A stretch of 64,000 nt of DNA from Methanocorpusculum labreanum Z (GCF_000015765.1 NC_008942.1:1441921-1505920); one strand, 5' to 3'; shown: positions 1 through 9,538, counted from the first letter of the stretch. The notes: generated by a model from the sequence alone, not told the origin. Numbers and translations are program-made.

Positions 1-87
1 TTTATTATCGATCAGCGCATCGATGACCCCGGCCGTATAGGCGCCGCGCATCCCGCCCCCTTCGAAGATCAAACCAGCAGAATACAT
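1..87 (-). CDS. Patatin-like phospholipase, N-terminal fragment
   Basis: Only the first 29 codons lie in the window; the rest continues beyond position 1. The minus-strand reading starts at ATG 87 and gives the signature FEGGGMRGAYTAGV, the glycine-rich oxyanion loop at the start of bacterial and archaeal patatin-like (RssA/YjjU) serine acyl hydrolases. The catalytic GXSXG and DGG motifs would be outside the window. It is divergent from the homocysteine hydrolase gene, with about 95 bp between the two start codons. The call rests on the loop motif alone, but that motif at the extreme N-terminus is distinctive. Confidence 0.72.
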   Translation of the reverse strand, partial: MYSAGLIFEGGGMRGAYTAGVIDALIDNK

Positions 88-183
88 GTGGTTAGTAGTT
101 TGCTCTCTGATGAATTGTATATTTTCCGCAGAAATCAGAGCCGCAGGCAATGAATAATAGTCATGCAGACCAACAGATAAGGC

Positions 184-1410
184 ATGACAAGCTCGGGCGA
201 ACTGAAAATACAGTGGGCTTCCCAGTATATGCCGGTCTTATCGGCGATCAAAAAACGCTTTGAAGAGGAGAAACCTCTCAAAGGTCAAAGGATAGGAATG
301 GCTCTGCATGTTGAGGCAAAGACGGCATGTCTTGTCAGAACGCTTCAGGCAGGCGGGGCCGAGGTGTATATTACCGGCTGCAATCCGCTTTCCACACAGG
401 ATGACGTGGCTGAGGCTCTTTCAGCAGGCGGCATCGCCTGTTATGCGAAGAGAGGCTGCAATACCGAGGAGTATTATGCGGCGATCGATAAAGTGCTGGA
501 TGCAAAACCAACCCTGACCATCGATGACGGTATGGATCTGATCAACAGAGTTCATCTTGACAGAAGAGACGCGCTCCCGCAGATCATCGGGGCATGCGAA
601 GAAACAACAACGGGTATCCACCGGCTGAAGGCAATGCAGGCTGAAGGAAAACTCGAGTTTCCGGTTTTATCGGTGAACGACACACCGATGAAGCATTACT
701 TCGACAATGTTCACGGAACCGGCGAAAGTGCTCTCGCCTCGATCATGCTGACGACAAACGTCCTGATTGCCGGAAAACACGTTGTTGTTGCCGGATACGG
801 ATACTGCGGGAGAGGCGTCGCCACCAAAGCACGCGCTCTTGGAGCACGGGTCATCGTCACGGAAGTCGATCCTCGCCGGGCCCTTCAGGCACACTTCGAC
901 GGTTTTGACGTGATGAGTATGAATGACGCGGCAAAAGTCGGCGATCTCTTCATCACGACGACCGGAAACTGCGATATCATTACTGACCATCACTTCCCTC
1001 TGTTAAAATCCGGAGCGATCCTCGCAAATGCCGGCCATTTCAACAATGAGATCTCCATTCCCTGGCTCGAAACTCATGCATCGTCGGTTGAACACCGCGA
1101 CGGAATCGACACCTACCTCATTGGAGACAAAAAGATCCACCTCCTAGCAGAAGGAAGACTGGTCAATCTCGCGACGCCGAAAGGAATGGGACACCCGATC
1201 GAAGTCATGGACCTGAGTTTTGCAGTCCAGGCGCTTGGCGTCGAATACATGGCAAAGAACGGCAAAAATTTGTCAGCGGGCGTTCACGACATCCCTTCAG
1301 AGATTGATGAATATATTGCCCGGCTAAAACTGGCGGCTGTAGGCGCAACGATCGATGAGCTCTCCTGCGGTCAAAAAGAGTATATGTGCTCGTGGAACCA
1401 CGGCACATAA
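184..1410 (+). CDS. ahcY: Adenosylhomocysteinase / S-inosylhomocysteine hydrolase
   Basis: A 408-residue NAD-dependent hydrolase that splits S-adenosyl- or S-inosyl-homocysteine, recycling the product of methyl transfers. Family landmarks are present: D115 in IDDG, EETTTG at 139-144, NDTPMKHYFDN at 165-175 with the substrate lysine K170, the Rossmann motif GYGYCGRG at 204-211, and the AGHFNNE segment near 283. The C-terminus is short and lacks the KxxHYRY tail of eukaryotic enzymes, as is usual in archaea. In methanogens this family has been shown to prefer S-inosylhomocysteine (Methanocaldococcus MJ1388), so that substrate is likely but not readable from sequence. It is monocistronic and converges on the next gene with a 4-bp gap. 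Confidence 0.93.
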   Translation: MTSSGELKIQWASQYMPVLSAIKKRFEEEKPLKGQRIGMALHVEAKTACLVRTLQAGGAEVYITGCNPLSTQDDVAEALSAGGIACYAKRGCNTEEYYAAIDKVLDAKPTLTIDDGMDLINRVHLDRRDALPQIIGACEETTTGIHRLKAMQAEGKLEFPVLSVNDTPMKHYFDNVHGTGESALASIMLTTNVLIAGKHVVVAGYGYCGRGVATKARALGARVIVTEVDPRRALQAHFDGFDVMSMNDAAKVGDLFITTTGNCDIITDHHFPLLKSGAILANAGHFNNEISIPWLETHASSVEHRDGIDTYLIGDKKIHLLAEGRLVNLATPKGMGHPIEVMDLSFAVQALGVEYMAKNGKNLSAGVHDIPSEIDEYIARLKLAAVGATIDELSCGQKEYMCSWNHGT

Positions 1411-1414
1411 TATT

Positions 1415-2134
1415 TTATTCAGCTTTTTCTTTTTTCCAGACCAGCCGCTTCTCTATGACCTCTTCAGCAAAAATCAGGAACGCATACGATGCATACGAAA
1501 AGACATTCGTTGTCAGCAGATAGGTGTCGGGAATTTTTCTTGCATTGGTATTTCCGACGATCCTGACAAAATCCAGCGCATATAATGCATCATCACTCAA
1601 AAGACCAGTCCTGCCGATCACCCCGCAAAGAGTTCCGAACTTTGTGTTGTCGGCACGGATTTTCTGTTGTTTACAGATGAGTTCAGCGATACTCATCGTG
1701 ATATCGCAGAGTTTTCTGGTGGCGGTCTCTGATTTTTTCTGGCGGGAGATGGGATCGAGATCACGAAATACCGGATGGACCGCCGCGATTTCAATAAACC
1801 GTTTCATGCGCATCTCGTACCCCGAGAGAACGGCAGAGCGTTCATAGATGCTGAGTTCCAGATTAAGCCCTTTTTCCCTTGGAAGAGAGTACCTGATCAG
1901 GAGAGATGAACCAACGCCGCCGGACGGGACGGAGAGGATAACGTCGCCAATGTTCTGCATATCGTAGAGCGCGTTGCTGCACATCGAAAGCCTGTTGGAT
2001 GCTTTGAGTGTTTTGTGCAGTTCTCCAGCCGTAACTTCGATATGCGAGGAGCCGCGCTCCGTTGCCGCATCAAATCTGCGGTACAGTTCGTGATGAAAAT
2101 CGGCCGCAGTAAGGTTTCCGTTTTTTTCGGTCAT
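1415..2134 (-). CDS. Conserved hypothetical protein, DUF4145-like C-terminus
   Basis: A 239-residue soluble protein with no signal peptide or membrane segment. The N-terminal part (about 30-90: SHIEVTAGELHKTL ... MCSNALYDM) resembles a short domain found at the front of restriction-associated and other uncharacterised prokaryotic proteins. The C-terminal part (about 140-220), with the pattern KFGTLCGVIGRTGLLS followed by ALDFVRIVGNTNAR, resembles the DUF4145 helical domain. Function is unknown. It lies 3 bp from the J-domain gene upstream on the same strand and is probably co-transcribed with it. Confidence 0.7.
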   Translation of the reverse strand: MTEKNGNLTAADFHHELYRRFDAATERGSSHIEVTAGELHKTLKASNRLSMCSNALYDMQNIGDVILSVPSGGVGSSLLIRYSLPREKGLNLELSIYERSAVLSGYEMRMKRFIEIAAVHPVFRDLDPISRQKKSETATRKLCDITMSIAELICKQQKIRADNTKFGTLCGVIGRTGLLSDDALYALDFVRIVGNTNARKIPDTYLLTTNVFSYASYAFLIFAEEVIEKRLVWKKEKAE

Positions 2135-2137
2135 GAT

Positions 2138-2902
2138 TCATCCAAAAAGGCCAAAGAGACCTTTTTTCTTTGCAACTTCAACCTCGATGATGATATTGCC
2201 TTTCTTCTTCGGAGACAAAACGCCAAGTCCTTTTCCTTCCGGCGGTGCAAAACGGTCTCCGGTTTTTACACCCGCAGGAACAGTGATCTTAATGGTTTTA
2301 TTAAACAGCAGGGTAAGAGGGATCACGCCGCCCTGTTCTGCGATTTTCGGAGGGATCTGCAGACGGCAGATCAGATCGTTTGTTGCATCATCGATCTCCC
2401 AGTTATCTTCAGGAATAACTTTGAGATTCACATACAGATCCCCCCGGGGTTTTCCTTCGACAGGCACCCCTTTGTTAGCAATTCTGTATCGTCTGACCCC
2501 GGGATAGACTTTGATGACGACCTTTTCACCCGCGACCTTCATCGGGATCTTGCCTTTTCCATATGCGGCGATCGTCATGGATATCGGATAATCCGTTTCG
2601 ATATCGCCGCTTTTTGTCGGCATTCCCGACATTTTTTTGCCACGGGGCTGAGTGGAGAAAATGGGAACATCGGCACGTTCGGCGTCGTAGGCGGCCTTGG
2701 TTTCCGGATTGCCGAGAACCTCATATGCGGCCATTATTTCGAGCAGGCGCTCGTTGTACTCCTGCTGTTTATCCTCGCTTTCACCCGCGTGATCTGGATG
2801 GAACTCTTTTACGAGAGCAACATAGGCTTTTTTTATCATTTCCGGCGTTGCATTTTCTGCTACGCCGAGCGTATCATAGTGGGAATCGCCCATTCTACTC
2901 AT
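2138..2902 (-). CDS. DnaJ-type co-chaperone (class B / CbpA-like)
   Basis: A 254-residue protein with an N-terminal J domain (about 8-75) carrying the HPD tripeptide at 35-37, which stimulates Hsp70 ATPase activity. The C-terminal peptide-binding region of DnaJ follows (about 115-245: KVYPGVRRYRIANKGVP, GDLYVNLKV, GVKTGDRF). The CXXCXGXG zinc fingers of classical DnaJ are absent, and the short linker is not very Gly/Phe-rich, so this is a class B-like co-chaperone and not the dnaK-operon DnaJ. It ends in KKKGLFGLFG. Start could be ATG 2902 or ATG 2893. Divergent from the methanogenesis marker 12 gene, with 55 bp between the starts. Confidence 0.85.
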   Translation of the reverse strand: MSRMGDSHYDTLGVAENATPEMIKKAYVALVKEFHPDHAGESEDKQQEYNERLLEIMAAYEVLGNPETKAAYDAERADVPIFSTQPRGKKMSGMPTKSGDIETDYPISMTIAAYGKGKIPMKVAGEKVVIKVYPGVRRYRIANKGVPVEGKPRGDLYVNLKVIPEDNWEIDDATNDLICRLQIPPKIAEQGGVIPLTLLFNKTIKITVPAGVKTGDRFAPPEGKGLGVLSPKKKGNIIIEVEVAKKKGLFGLFG

Positions 2903-2957
2903 CTATTGGTGTTATAAAGGATAGAACTTATCTCATATTCGAGCAATACATTCCTGT

Positions 2958-3842
2958 ATGTATATCGGAGTCGACCACGGGACAACGTCTCTTCGGTTCG
3001 CAACAGAAACCGGAAAACATCTGAAAATATCCCGGGAGGCGGCTAAAAGTTTTGAACTTTCGGCTCTGGAAAAGATCTGCCCTGTCAACGAGATAGAAGG
3101 ATTCGCTGTATGCTATTCAATGGGAGATAATTTTTCCAAAATAACACCTATTGCTCAGCTGAAAAACCGGGGAGTCATCACGCGTGACGGTGCCGGAGAA
3201 CATATAGGCGGAGGGACGCGGGTTTTCGATGTCATAAAAGAATCGGGAATTCCCGCAATGGTCATTCCGGGCATTCACCGCGGATCCGATACCGACCCCA
3301 GATTCAAAGTGTATTCCCATCAGACAAGTCCGGAAAAACTCGGGATAGCCTACCTTGCAAAACAGACGCTTCACGACACGTTTATCGTGTCGGATATCAG
3401 TTCCAACACCGTGTCTCTTCTCGTTGCGAACGGAAAAATTGTCGGGGCATTCGACGCATGCGTCTTCGCACCGGGAACCCAGCACGGAGCACTCGATGTT
3501 GATGCAATCAGAAAAATCGATGAGGGAGAGTGTACCGCAAATGAAGCGTTTACGACGGCGGGCGTCTCATATCATCTCGAGGAAAAATATCAAAAGCCGG
3601 CGATCGCCATGTGGGCCGCGATGGAATGCGCCTCGCTTCTTCTTCTTTCACGCGAGGCTCCAATTGCCTTGGCAGGCAGTCTCGCACCGGAATTGGCCGA
3701 AGAAATATCCGCATTGCTGCAAAAACCAGTCATCGTGTACAACGAATGGGCAGCATCCGAAGGACTTGCGCTTATGGCACGGGATATCTTTAACGGGGCA
3801 AAACAGATTCTTGGAATTTCAGTGATACAGACCCCCAAATAA
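2958..3842 (+). CDS. Methanogenesis marker protein 12
   Basis: A 294-residue protein opening with YIGVDHGTTSLRFA, an ASKHA-type phosphate-binding loop, and continuing with GAGEHIGGGTRVFDV and VSDISSNTVSLLV, the pattern of the methanogenesis marker 12 family (TIGR03281). That family is restricted to methanogens; its biochemical role is not established, although the fold resembles acetate/butyrate kinases. This gene is the most direct evidence that the host is a methanogen. It is monocistronic and is followed by a T-rich stretch at about 3866-3890 that could terminate transcription before porC. Confidence 0.87.
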   Translation: MYIGVDHGTTSLRFATETGKHLKISREAAKSFELSALEKICPVNEIEGFAVCYSMGDNFSKITPIAQLKNRGVITRDGAGEHIGGGTRVFDVIKESGIPAMVIPGIHRGSDTDPRFKVYSHQTSPEKLGIAYLAKQTLHDTFIVSDISSNTVSLLVANGKIVGAFDACVFAPGTQHGALDVDAIRKIDEGECTANEAFTTAGVSYHLEEKYQKPAIAMWAAMECASLLLLSREAPIALAGSLAPELAEEISALLQKPVIVYNEWAASEGLALMARDIFNGAKQILGISVIQTPK

Positions 3843-3946
3843 TAATTCACCCCCACGCTGCACCTTTTTTTACATTGTGCGGTCTTTTTTCAGGAAATTT
3901 GCAAACAGTAAATTCATATTGATTAATCGTGATAAATATAAGTGTT

Positions 3947-4495
3947 ATGAGAGAACTACGCATCCACGGAAGAGGTGGACAGGGCTCGGTGACGGCTGCA
4001 GAATTAATAGCGACGGCAGCATTCACCGCAGGCGTCTATTCACAGGCATTCCCGGCATTTGGCGTTGAACGCCGCGGAGCCCCCGTGCAGGCATTTGTGC
4101 GGTTCAGCGATGAAAAAATCCGCCTCAGAAGTCAGATTTATGAACCGGACTACATCATCGTTCAGGACAGCACGCTGATCCGCGATGTGAATGTATTTGC
4201 AGGCATGTCGGAAGGCGGAATTGCCATTATCAACACAGAAAAAGATGGGGCAGGATACGATCTTCCAAAAGGAGTAAAACTGATCACCATTGATGCAACA
4301 AAGGTTGCCCTTGAAGAAATAGGACTTCCCATCACCAATACTACCCTGATGGGAGCATTTGCTGCCGCAAGCGGCGAGATCACCCTCGAAGCTCTTGAAG
4401 GAGCAATCAAAGAGCGATTCGACGCGAAACTTGCAGACAGCAATATCGCCGCAGCAAAACGTGCATATGCGATGGTAAAGGAGGGACGCGTATAA
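3947..4495 (+). CDS. porC: Pyruvate synthase (pyruvate:ferredoxin oxidoreductase) gamma subunit
   Basis: Gamma subunit (182 residues) of the oxygen-sensitive enzyme that makes pyruvate from acetyl-CoA, CO2 and reduced ferredoxin, the entry to biosynthesis in autotrophic or acetate-assimilating methanogens. The hallmark MRELRIHGRGGQG is at the N-terminus and FPAFGVERRGAPV follows. ATG 3947 was chosen because this motif begins the family; ATG 3929, six codons upstream, would add only MINISV. No clear Shine-Dalgarno sequence is seen, so translation may be leaderless or nearly so. First gene of a porCDAB operon; its TAA overlaps the porD ATG by one base. Confidence 0.94.
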   Translation: MRELRIHGRGGQGSVTAAELIATAAFTAGVYSQAFPAFGVERRGAPVQAFVRFSDEKIRLRSQIYEPDYIIVQDSTLIRDVNVFAGMSEGGIAIINTEKDGAGYDLPKGVKLITIDATKVALEEIGLPITNTTLMGAFAAASGEITLEALEGAIKERFDAKLADSNIAAAKRAYAMVKEGRV

Positions 4496-4761
4496 TGGCT
4501 CTTGGAATTGGATGCACGGCACGCCCGGGCAACAGCAGAAACAACAAAACCGGTTCATGGAGAGTATTCTACCCAGTAATGGACACGGAAAAATGTACAA
4601 AATGTGGAACATGTCAGCTGATCTGTCCAGAAGGTTGTATCAATCAGAATCCTGACAAAACCTATTCTATCGATCTTGACTTCTGTAAAGGATGCGGCAT
4701 GTGCGCCGAGGAATGTCCTGACAAAGCTAAGGCTATCCACATGGTTAAGGAGGAAAAATAA
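4495..4761 (+). CDS. porD: Pyruvate synthase delta subunit (2[4Fe-4S] ferredoxin)
   Basis: An 88-residue ferredoxin-type subunit that passes electrons between the TPP-bound intermediate and external ferredoxin. Two complete cluster motifs are visible: CTKCGTCQLICPEGC (about 35-49) and CKGCGMCAEECP (about 64-75). A short basic N-terminal extension (TARPGNSRNNKTGSWR) is typical of PorD. The ATG overlaps the porC stop as TAATG, indicating translational coupling. A GGAGG sequence at 4749-4753, just before the next start codon, is a good ribosome binding site for porA. Confidence 0.95.
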   Translation: MALGIGCTARPGNSRNNKTGSWRVFYPVMDTEKCTKCGTCQLICPEGCINQNPDKTYSIDLDFCKGCGMCAEECPDKAKAIHMVKEEK

Positions 4762-5919
4762 ATGACGATGGAAATTATGGAGGGTTCGATCGCGATCGCA
4801 GAAACCGTACGTCTCTGCAGACCACAGGTTATCTCCGCATATCCGATCACCCCGCAGACCCACATCGTCGAAGGACTGGCGTCGATCGTGGCTGATGGAA
4901 GACTTGACGCAGAATACATCTGTGTGGAGTCTGAGTTTTCCGCTCTCTCGGCATGCATCGGTGCCTCGGCAGCCGGAAGCAGAGTCTATTCGGCAACGAC
5001 ATCCCAGGGTCTCGCACTGATGGGAGAGGTCGTGTTCAACGCAGCAGGAATGAGACTGCCGATCGTTATGGGTATCGCAAACCGCGCGATTTCCGCACCG
5101 CTCTCGATCTGGAACGACCAGCAGGATTCAATCATGATGAGAGACTCCGGATGGATCCAGCTCTATGCAGAAGACAACCAGGAGGCAATCGACATGCACA
5201 TCCTCGCATACAAAGTCTGCGAAGACCACAACATTCTGCTCCCGGCTTTCGTTTGTTTCGACGGATTTATTCTGTCCCATGTATATGAGCCGATCGACCT
5301 CCCCTCGCAGGAACTCGTTGACTCATTCCTCGGACCGTTCAACCCCTATCAGAAACTGGATGCAAAGGATCCGATCTCCTTTGGTATGTATGCAACACCG
5401 GAATACTATCTGGAGTTCAGATACGAACATGATCAGGCGGTCAAACGTGCGGCCGAAGCCATTAAAAAATACGGAAAAGAGTTCGGCGAAGTTTTCGGCC
5501 GCGACTACTCGGAGCTAGTCGTCGGTTACAAACTTGAAGATGCCGAAACCGCAATAGTTGCAATGGGTTCCATCTGCGGTACCGTCAAAGACGCGATCGA
5601 TGAGATGCGTGCAGAAGGAAAGAAAGTCGGACTCTTGAATCTCCGCTGCTTCCGTCCGTTCCCGTCAACCGATGTTGCAAAGGCTCTCGCCCATGTCAAC
5701 ACCATCGCAGTTCTCGATAAAAACGTCAGTCTGGGTGCAAAAGGGGCAGTCGCAATCGAAATCAAGGAAGCCTGCTACGGATCGAACATACCGATCTACG
5801 ATTATATCCTTGGTCTCGGCGGCCGCGACGTACGAAAGAGAGACATCAAAAAGATCGTCGAACTCGCAGAAAAAGGCGAGGGCGATATGTTCTATGGATT
5901 ACGCGAGGAGGTGCTCTGA
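4762..5919 (+). CDS. porA: Pyruvate synthase alpha subunit
   Basis: A 385-residue subunit carrying the pyrimidine-binding half of the TPP site and the CoA-side domain. Landmarks include [13 protein letters not shown] (about 25-37), [28 protein letters not shown], the conserved [13 protein letters not shown] segment and a C-terminal transketolase-like domain ([17 protein letters not shown] ... NLRCFRPFP). The SAPLSIW(N)D motif favours pyruvate over 2-oxoglutarate or branched-chain substrates. Third gene of porCDAB, one base before porB. Confidence 0.95.
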   Translation: MTMEIMEGSIAIAETVRLCRPQVISAYPITPQTHIVEGLASIVADGRLDAEYICVESEFSALSACIGASAAGSRVYSATTSQGLALMGEVVFNAAGMRLPIVMGIANRAISAPLSIWNDQQDSIMMRDSGWIQLYAEDNQEAIDMHILAYKVCEDHNILLPAFVCFDGFILSHVYEPIDLPSQELVDSFLGPFNPYQKLDAKDPISFGMYATPEYYLEFRYEHDQAVKRAAEAIKKYGKEFGEVFGRDYSELVVGYKLEDAETAIVAMGSICGTVKDAIDEMRAEGKKVGLLNLRCFRPFPSTDVAKALAHVNTIAVLDKNVSLGAKGAVAIEIKEACYGSNIPIYDYILGLGGRDVRKRDIKKIVELAEKGEGDMFYGLREEVL

Positions 5920-5920
5920 A

Positions 5921-6811
5921 ATGGTAGACAGATCTATTGAAAACTTTGAATGCGGGCACAGAGCCTGCGGAGGCTGCGGAGCATCATCTGCAGTCCGTAT
6001 GATCCTGAAAGGCTACGGCGAAAACACGATCGTAGTCAACTCAACCGGATGCCTGGAGGTTTTCTCAACACCGTATCCGGAAACCGCATGGAAAACTCCC
6101 TGGATTCACTCGCTGTTCGAAAACGCATCGGCAGTCGCATCGGGTATCGAAGCATCCCTCAAAAAGCAGGGACGTCTTGACACGGAAAAGATCCTCGTCT
6201 TCGGCGGGGATGGTGCCACGGTTGATATCGGAACGCTCTGTATCTCCGGCGCTTTTGAACGCGGACATGACTTCACATACATCTGCTATGACAATGAAGC
6301 ATACATGAACACGGGAATCCAGCGGTCCGGGGCAACACCCTACGACGCAGATACAACAACATCTCCCGCAGGCGTCTGCTCAACCGGAAACAACCTTCCA
6401 AAGAAAGATTACCCGCAGATCCTTGTCGCTCACGGTTCGCCTTACGTTGCCACCGCTTCCATGGCCTACCCTGCAGATCTGATGAAAAAAGTCGAAAAAG
6501 CACGAAACATCAAAGGTCCCTGCTATATCCAGGTACACACACCCTGCTGTACCGGATGGGGATTCGACGGTGCCAAGACAATGGAAATCGGCAGAATGGC
6601 AGTCGAATGCGGCCTCTGGGTCAATTACGAAATCATTGACGGCGAACTTACAACCGTGAAAAAAGTGAAAAGAGTTCCGGTCGATGATTACCTCAAAGCA
6701 CAGAAACGCTTCCGTCACCTCTTCAAACCGCTAAGGAATGATGCCGAGATCGCAAAGATCCAGGCAATTGCCGACAAAAATGCCAAGAAGTACGGCATCG
6801 ATATTGAATAG
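5921..6811 (+). CDS. porB: Pyruvate synthase beta subunit
   Basis: A 296-residue TPP- and [4Fe-4S]-binding subunit. ATG 5921 was chosen because it sits one base after the porA stop, is preceded by GAGGAGGTG, and starts a normal family N-terminus; the frame stays open further upstream only inside porA. Cluster cysteines C11, C16, C19 and C44 are visible, and the TPP motif runs from [10 protein letters not shown] to [11 protein letters not shown] later CC pair (HTPCCTGWG) is also conserved in the family. Last gene of porCDAB; a T-rich stretch follows. Confidence 0.95.
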   Translation: MVDRSIENFECGHRACGGCGASSAVRMILKGYGENTIVVNSTGCLEVFSTPYPETAWKTPWIHSLFENASAVASGIEASLKKQGRLDTEKILVFGGDGATVDIGTLCISGAFERGHDFTYICYDNEAYMNTGIQRSGATPYDADTTTSPAGVCSTGNNLPKKDYPQILVAHGSPYVATASMAYPADLMKKVEKARNIKGPCYIQVHTPCCTGWGFDGAKTMEIGRMAVECGLWVNYEIIDGELTTVKKVKRVPVDDYLKAQKRFRHLFKPLRNDAEIAKIQAIADKNAKKYGIDIE

Positions 6812-6831
6812 AATCAGTATCCAAAACTCAT

Positions 6832-6848
6832 TCAATTCTTTTTTTTAA
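6832..6848 (+). terminator. T-rich transcription terminator after porCDAB
   Basis: Just after the porB stop there is an eight-T run within a pyrimidine-rich stretch (ATTCTTTTTTTTAACTTT). Archaeal RNA polymerase terminates at such oligo-T tracts without needing a hairpin. The next gene on this strand is far downstream, which fits an operon end. Confidence 0.5.
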
Positions 6849-6948
6849 CTTTACATAGGCGAACCACTTGTACTGATCAACACCCAAATCAAATCAGGAC
6901 AAGAAAAAAAGCAAAAATAAAAAAATGATATCGGAGAAATATCGCCGT

Positions 6949-7593
6949 TTAGAAATCCTTCATCGGTTTTCGTTTCAGTCTGAGATACCTTATGCCCGCT
7001 ATAATAAACACAACGCCCCAGATCCCTAAGAAAATGTAGAGAAGCGGTTCACGCACGTCATCGTAAAACGTGAACGAGGCAGTCGTTGTATTCTCAAAGG
7101 TGACCATCGAACCATAGGATGAATTGTCCGAAGAAGATACAACACCCCCGGTCCCAACCGTACCTAAGATCAGATGCCCTGTCTGAAACCGTTCAGGGAG
7201 ATAAACCGAGACATTGTACGGCTCGGGATATTTCAGATAAACCAATCCGTTCTCGATTTTCGCAGAGTAGTTCAGCGTGTAATTCCCCGCAGGAAACGAA
7301 ACGGTTTTTCCATTTTGGGTATACTCGACAACGCCGCTCTCGTTTTGGATCGTCAGATTGTCGACCGAAAGGGCAACCTCCTCACCTAAGAAACCGGGTT
7401 TCACCAGGAGAAATGTACTCTGATTAATCAGAGTAGCATTCGCCGTCAGAACGGTCCCGTCATCCGATACAAAATACACTGCAGAGTTTGCAGCCGCAGG
7501 GACTGCAAACAAAGCAAGCAGGACCACAAGGATGCTTACAATACAGCAAGCAGTGCTTCGATGGTTGGGTCGATCTCGATTGGCGGGGCGCAT
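6949..7593 (-). CDS. Membrane-anchored exported protein of unknown function
   Basis: A protein of up to 214 residues with an N-terminal hydrophobic segment ending AVPAAANS (a likely signal peptide), an extracytoplasmic beta-rich region (about 40-180) with many N-X-S/T sites that could be N-glycosylated, a C-terminal membrane helix (LLYIFLGIWGVVFIIAGI) and a basic tail RLKRKP. The family was not recognised. It follows thrC on the same strand. With the first ATG (7593) it would overlap thrC by 58 bp and start with a very polar MRPANRDRPNH; a downstream GTG in the hydrophobic stretch (about 7530) would avoid most of the overlap, so the start is uncertain. Confidence 0.72.
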   Translation of the reverse strand: MRPANRDRPNHRSTACCIVSILVVLLALFAVPAAANSAVYFVSDDGTVLTANATLINQSTFLLVKPGFLGEEVALSVDNLTIQNESGVVEYTQNGKTVSFPAGNYTLNYSAKIENGLVYLKYPEPYNVSVYLPERFQTGHLILGTVGTGGVVSSSDNSSYGSMVTFENTTTASFTFYDDVREPLLYIFLGIWGVVFIIAGIRYLRLKRKPMKDF

Positions 7594-8735
7594 TGTTTAA
7601 TTACAGTTTCAGGGTCTTTCAGCAGGTGGCCGGTCACGACACATACGATCTTTTCATCCTTGTCGAGAAGTCCCATCTCCGCCATCTTGCGGATACCTGC
7701 AACTGAGGCTGCAGATGCAGGTTCAACACCGATACCTTCGTATCTGGCGAGATCGCGCTGCATAGCAAGAATCTCGGCATCGGTCACTGACTCTGCAGTT
7801 CCGCCGGTCTCGCGAATTGCACGCAGAGCTTTTTCTGCATTCACCGGAGCTCCGATACGAATTGCGGAGGCAACCGTTTCAGGGTTCTGCTCAACAACAA
7901 CTTCCGGAAGCTGACCTTTGATTGCGGCTACGACTGGAGCCGCGCCCTCGGCCTGAATTGCTGTCATTTTTGGAAGGCGGTCAATGTATCCGATCTCTTT
8001 CCACTCGCATAATCCTTTGTAGACGGCAGATATGTTTCCGGCATTTCCTACCGGCAGAACAATTCTGTCCGGAACGCAGCCAAGCTGATCGACTACTTCG
8101 AACCCAATCGTTTTCTGTCCTTCAAGACGATATGGGTTGATGGAGTTTAAGAGATAAATTCCATGGGAAATACAGAGTTCATGCACCATCTCAAGGGCGC
8201 GGTCAAAGTTACCCCGAATCGAAATGACCTTTGCTCCATGCATAAGTGCCTGGGCAACTTTGCCAAGAGCAACATGGCCGGCGGGCAGTAAAACAACTGC
8301 CGGCATATTTGCTTTTGCTGCATAAACCGCCATCGATGCCGAGGTATTTCCAGTGGACGCGCAGGCAACGATATTTTTGCCGAGCTGTTTTGCCATAGAA
8401 ACACCAAGGGTCATACCGCGGTCTTTGAATGATCCTGACGGGTTCATACCCTCGTGCTTTGCATACAGATTGGTCAGACCCAGCTCTTCCCCAAGTCTTT
8501 TCAGGTGATACAAAGGCGTACCTCCTTCCTGAAGGGTGACCGGCTCAATCTGGACTGGAAGGAACTCTTTGTAGCGCCAGAGGGAGATAGGACGCTGTAA
8601 TATTTCTTCGTGAGTAATCGTGATCTTGCTCAGATCATACTTAACTGCAAGCAGGTGGCCGCATTTCTCACAATTATACACAATGGCGTCAGGCGGATAC
8701 TCAGCGCCGCAGTGTACACAGACGAGTTTATACAT
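7536..8735 (-). CDS. thrC: Threonine synthase
   Basis: A 399-residue PLP enzyme converting O-phosphohomoserine to threonine. An N-terminal zinc-ribbon-like module has C6/C9 and C22/C25. The PLP lysine is K104 in PSGSFKDRGM, CASTGNTSASMA binds substrate phosphate, and PVGNAGNISA binds the cofactor phosphate. Length and order match the archaeal class II threonine synthases. It is followed on the same strand by an overlapping membrane protein gene. A zinc-ribbon at the N-terminus is common in archaeal homologues. Confidence 0.93.
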   Translation of the reverse strand: MYKLVCVHCGAEYPPDAIVYNCEKCGHLLAVKYDLSKITITHEEILQRPISLWRYKEFLPVQIEPVTLQEGGTPLYHLKRLGEELGLTNLYAKHEGMNPSGSFKDRGMTLGVSMAKQLGKNIVACASTGNTSASMAVYAAKANMPAVVLLPAGHVALGKVAQALMHGAKVISIRGNFDRALEMVHELCISHGIYLLNSINPYRLEGQKTIGFEVVDQLGCVPDRIVLPVGNAGNISAVYKGLCEWKEIGYIDRLPKMTAIQAEGAAPVVAAIKGQLPEVVVEQNPETVASAIRIGAPVNAEKALRAIRETGGTAESVTDAEILAMQRDLARYEGIGVEPASAASVAGIRKMAEMGLLDKDEKIVCVVTGHLLKDPETVIKQCAPPIEIDPTIEALLAVL

Positions 8736-8767
8736 GGTTATGTATTTGACTCTTCAGGATTAGAAGC

Positions 8768-9538
8768 TTATTCCCGAACCTCTTTTCTTGCCGGTACACC
8801 TGATGCTTTCAGGAAGATGACCCATAGAACAATTGGAACCATGAGCGTTGTCGGATAAGACCATATTGCGGGTATTAATCCAGATATGAACAGAACCCCA
8901 AGAATGAAAGCGGCTATTAGCAGGACAACGGCAAATATTTTTGGACGCGGATCGGTACCGTCTCCCTTGACTTTTCCACGCAGGCGACTAAAACAGAAGG
9001 GATAGAAATAATGGATCCCGGAATTATCGCAGGTATCTTCAAGTAAATGCAGGAAACAACCCAGAAGAAAACCCGAGCCGAACACAAATATGAGGGAGTT
9101 GTTGTATAAAGGAGAGAGATATGGAACAAATGAAAGTGCTAAGCATATGAGCCAAAGGTAAACTGTAACGAGAATTGAGATTAATAAAATACCAATCGGT
9201 GAGTGAGGGAGTTCACGATGTCCATTAATAGCATATATTTTTTTACCGAGAATTATCCGGAAAAGAAATTGAAGCGGTTTGTAGCAGGTATAATAGAGGG
9301 CATAGCCAAAAACCGGCGTGAGATGGAATTTTCTGCCGCGGGCACCTGGAATCTCAGAATGATATATTGCGGCTTCCTTTCCTTTATCGATATCCGGGGC
9401 GAGAGAACCAAAGAAAGCGCCTAATATGAGAATCAGCACTGCTGGGATGGATTCCAAGGTGAAGAGAGATGGAGTTAGGGGGGCAAGAACAACAAGCATT
9501 GTTGCCATGGTGAGAATGATATGGGTTATACCTTTCAT
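8768..9538 (-). CDS. Membrane-bound metal-dependent hydrolase (YdjM/DUF457 family)
   Basis: A 256-residue integral membrane protein with about six hydrophobic segments. Its conserved polar motifs are those of the YdjM/DUF457 family: GSLAPDIDKGK near 45-55, a paired-His motif NGHRELPHSPIG near 105-116, and LLHLLEDTCDNSGIHYFYPF near 160-180. These acidic and histidine residues are thought to bind metal; physiological substrates are unknown. It lies 32 bp upstream of thrC on the same strand. Confidence 0.8.
   Translation of the reverse strand: MKGITHIILTMATMLVVLAPLTPSLFTLESIPAVLILILGAFFGSLAPDIDKGKEAAIYHSEIPGARGRKFHLTPVFGYALYYTCYKPLQFLFRIILGKKIYAINGHRELPHSPIGILLISILVTVYLWLICLALSFVPYLSPLYNNSLIFVFGSGFLLGCFLHLLEDTCDNSGIHYFYPFCFSRLRGKVKGDGTDPRPKIFAVVLLIAAFILGVLFISGLIPAIWSYPTTLMVPIVLWVIFLKASGVPARKEVRE

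Noticed and set aside
5672-5920. Upstream extension of the porB frame
   Set aside because: It lies wholly inside porA in another frame; ATG 5921 with GAGGAGGTG is the clear start.
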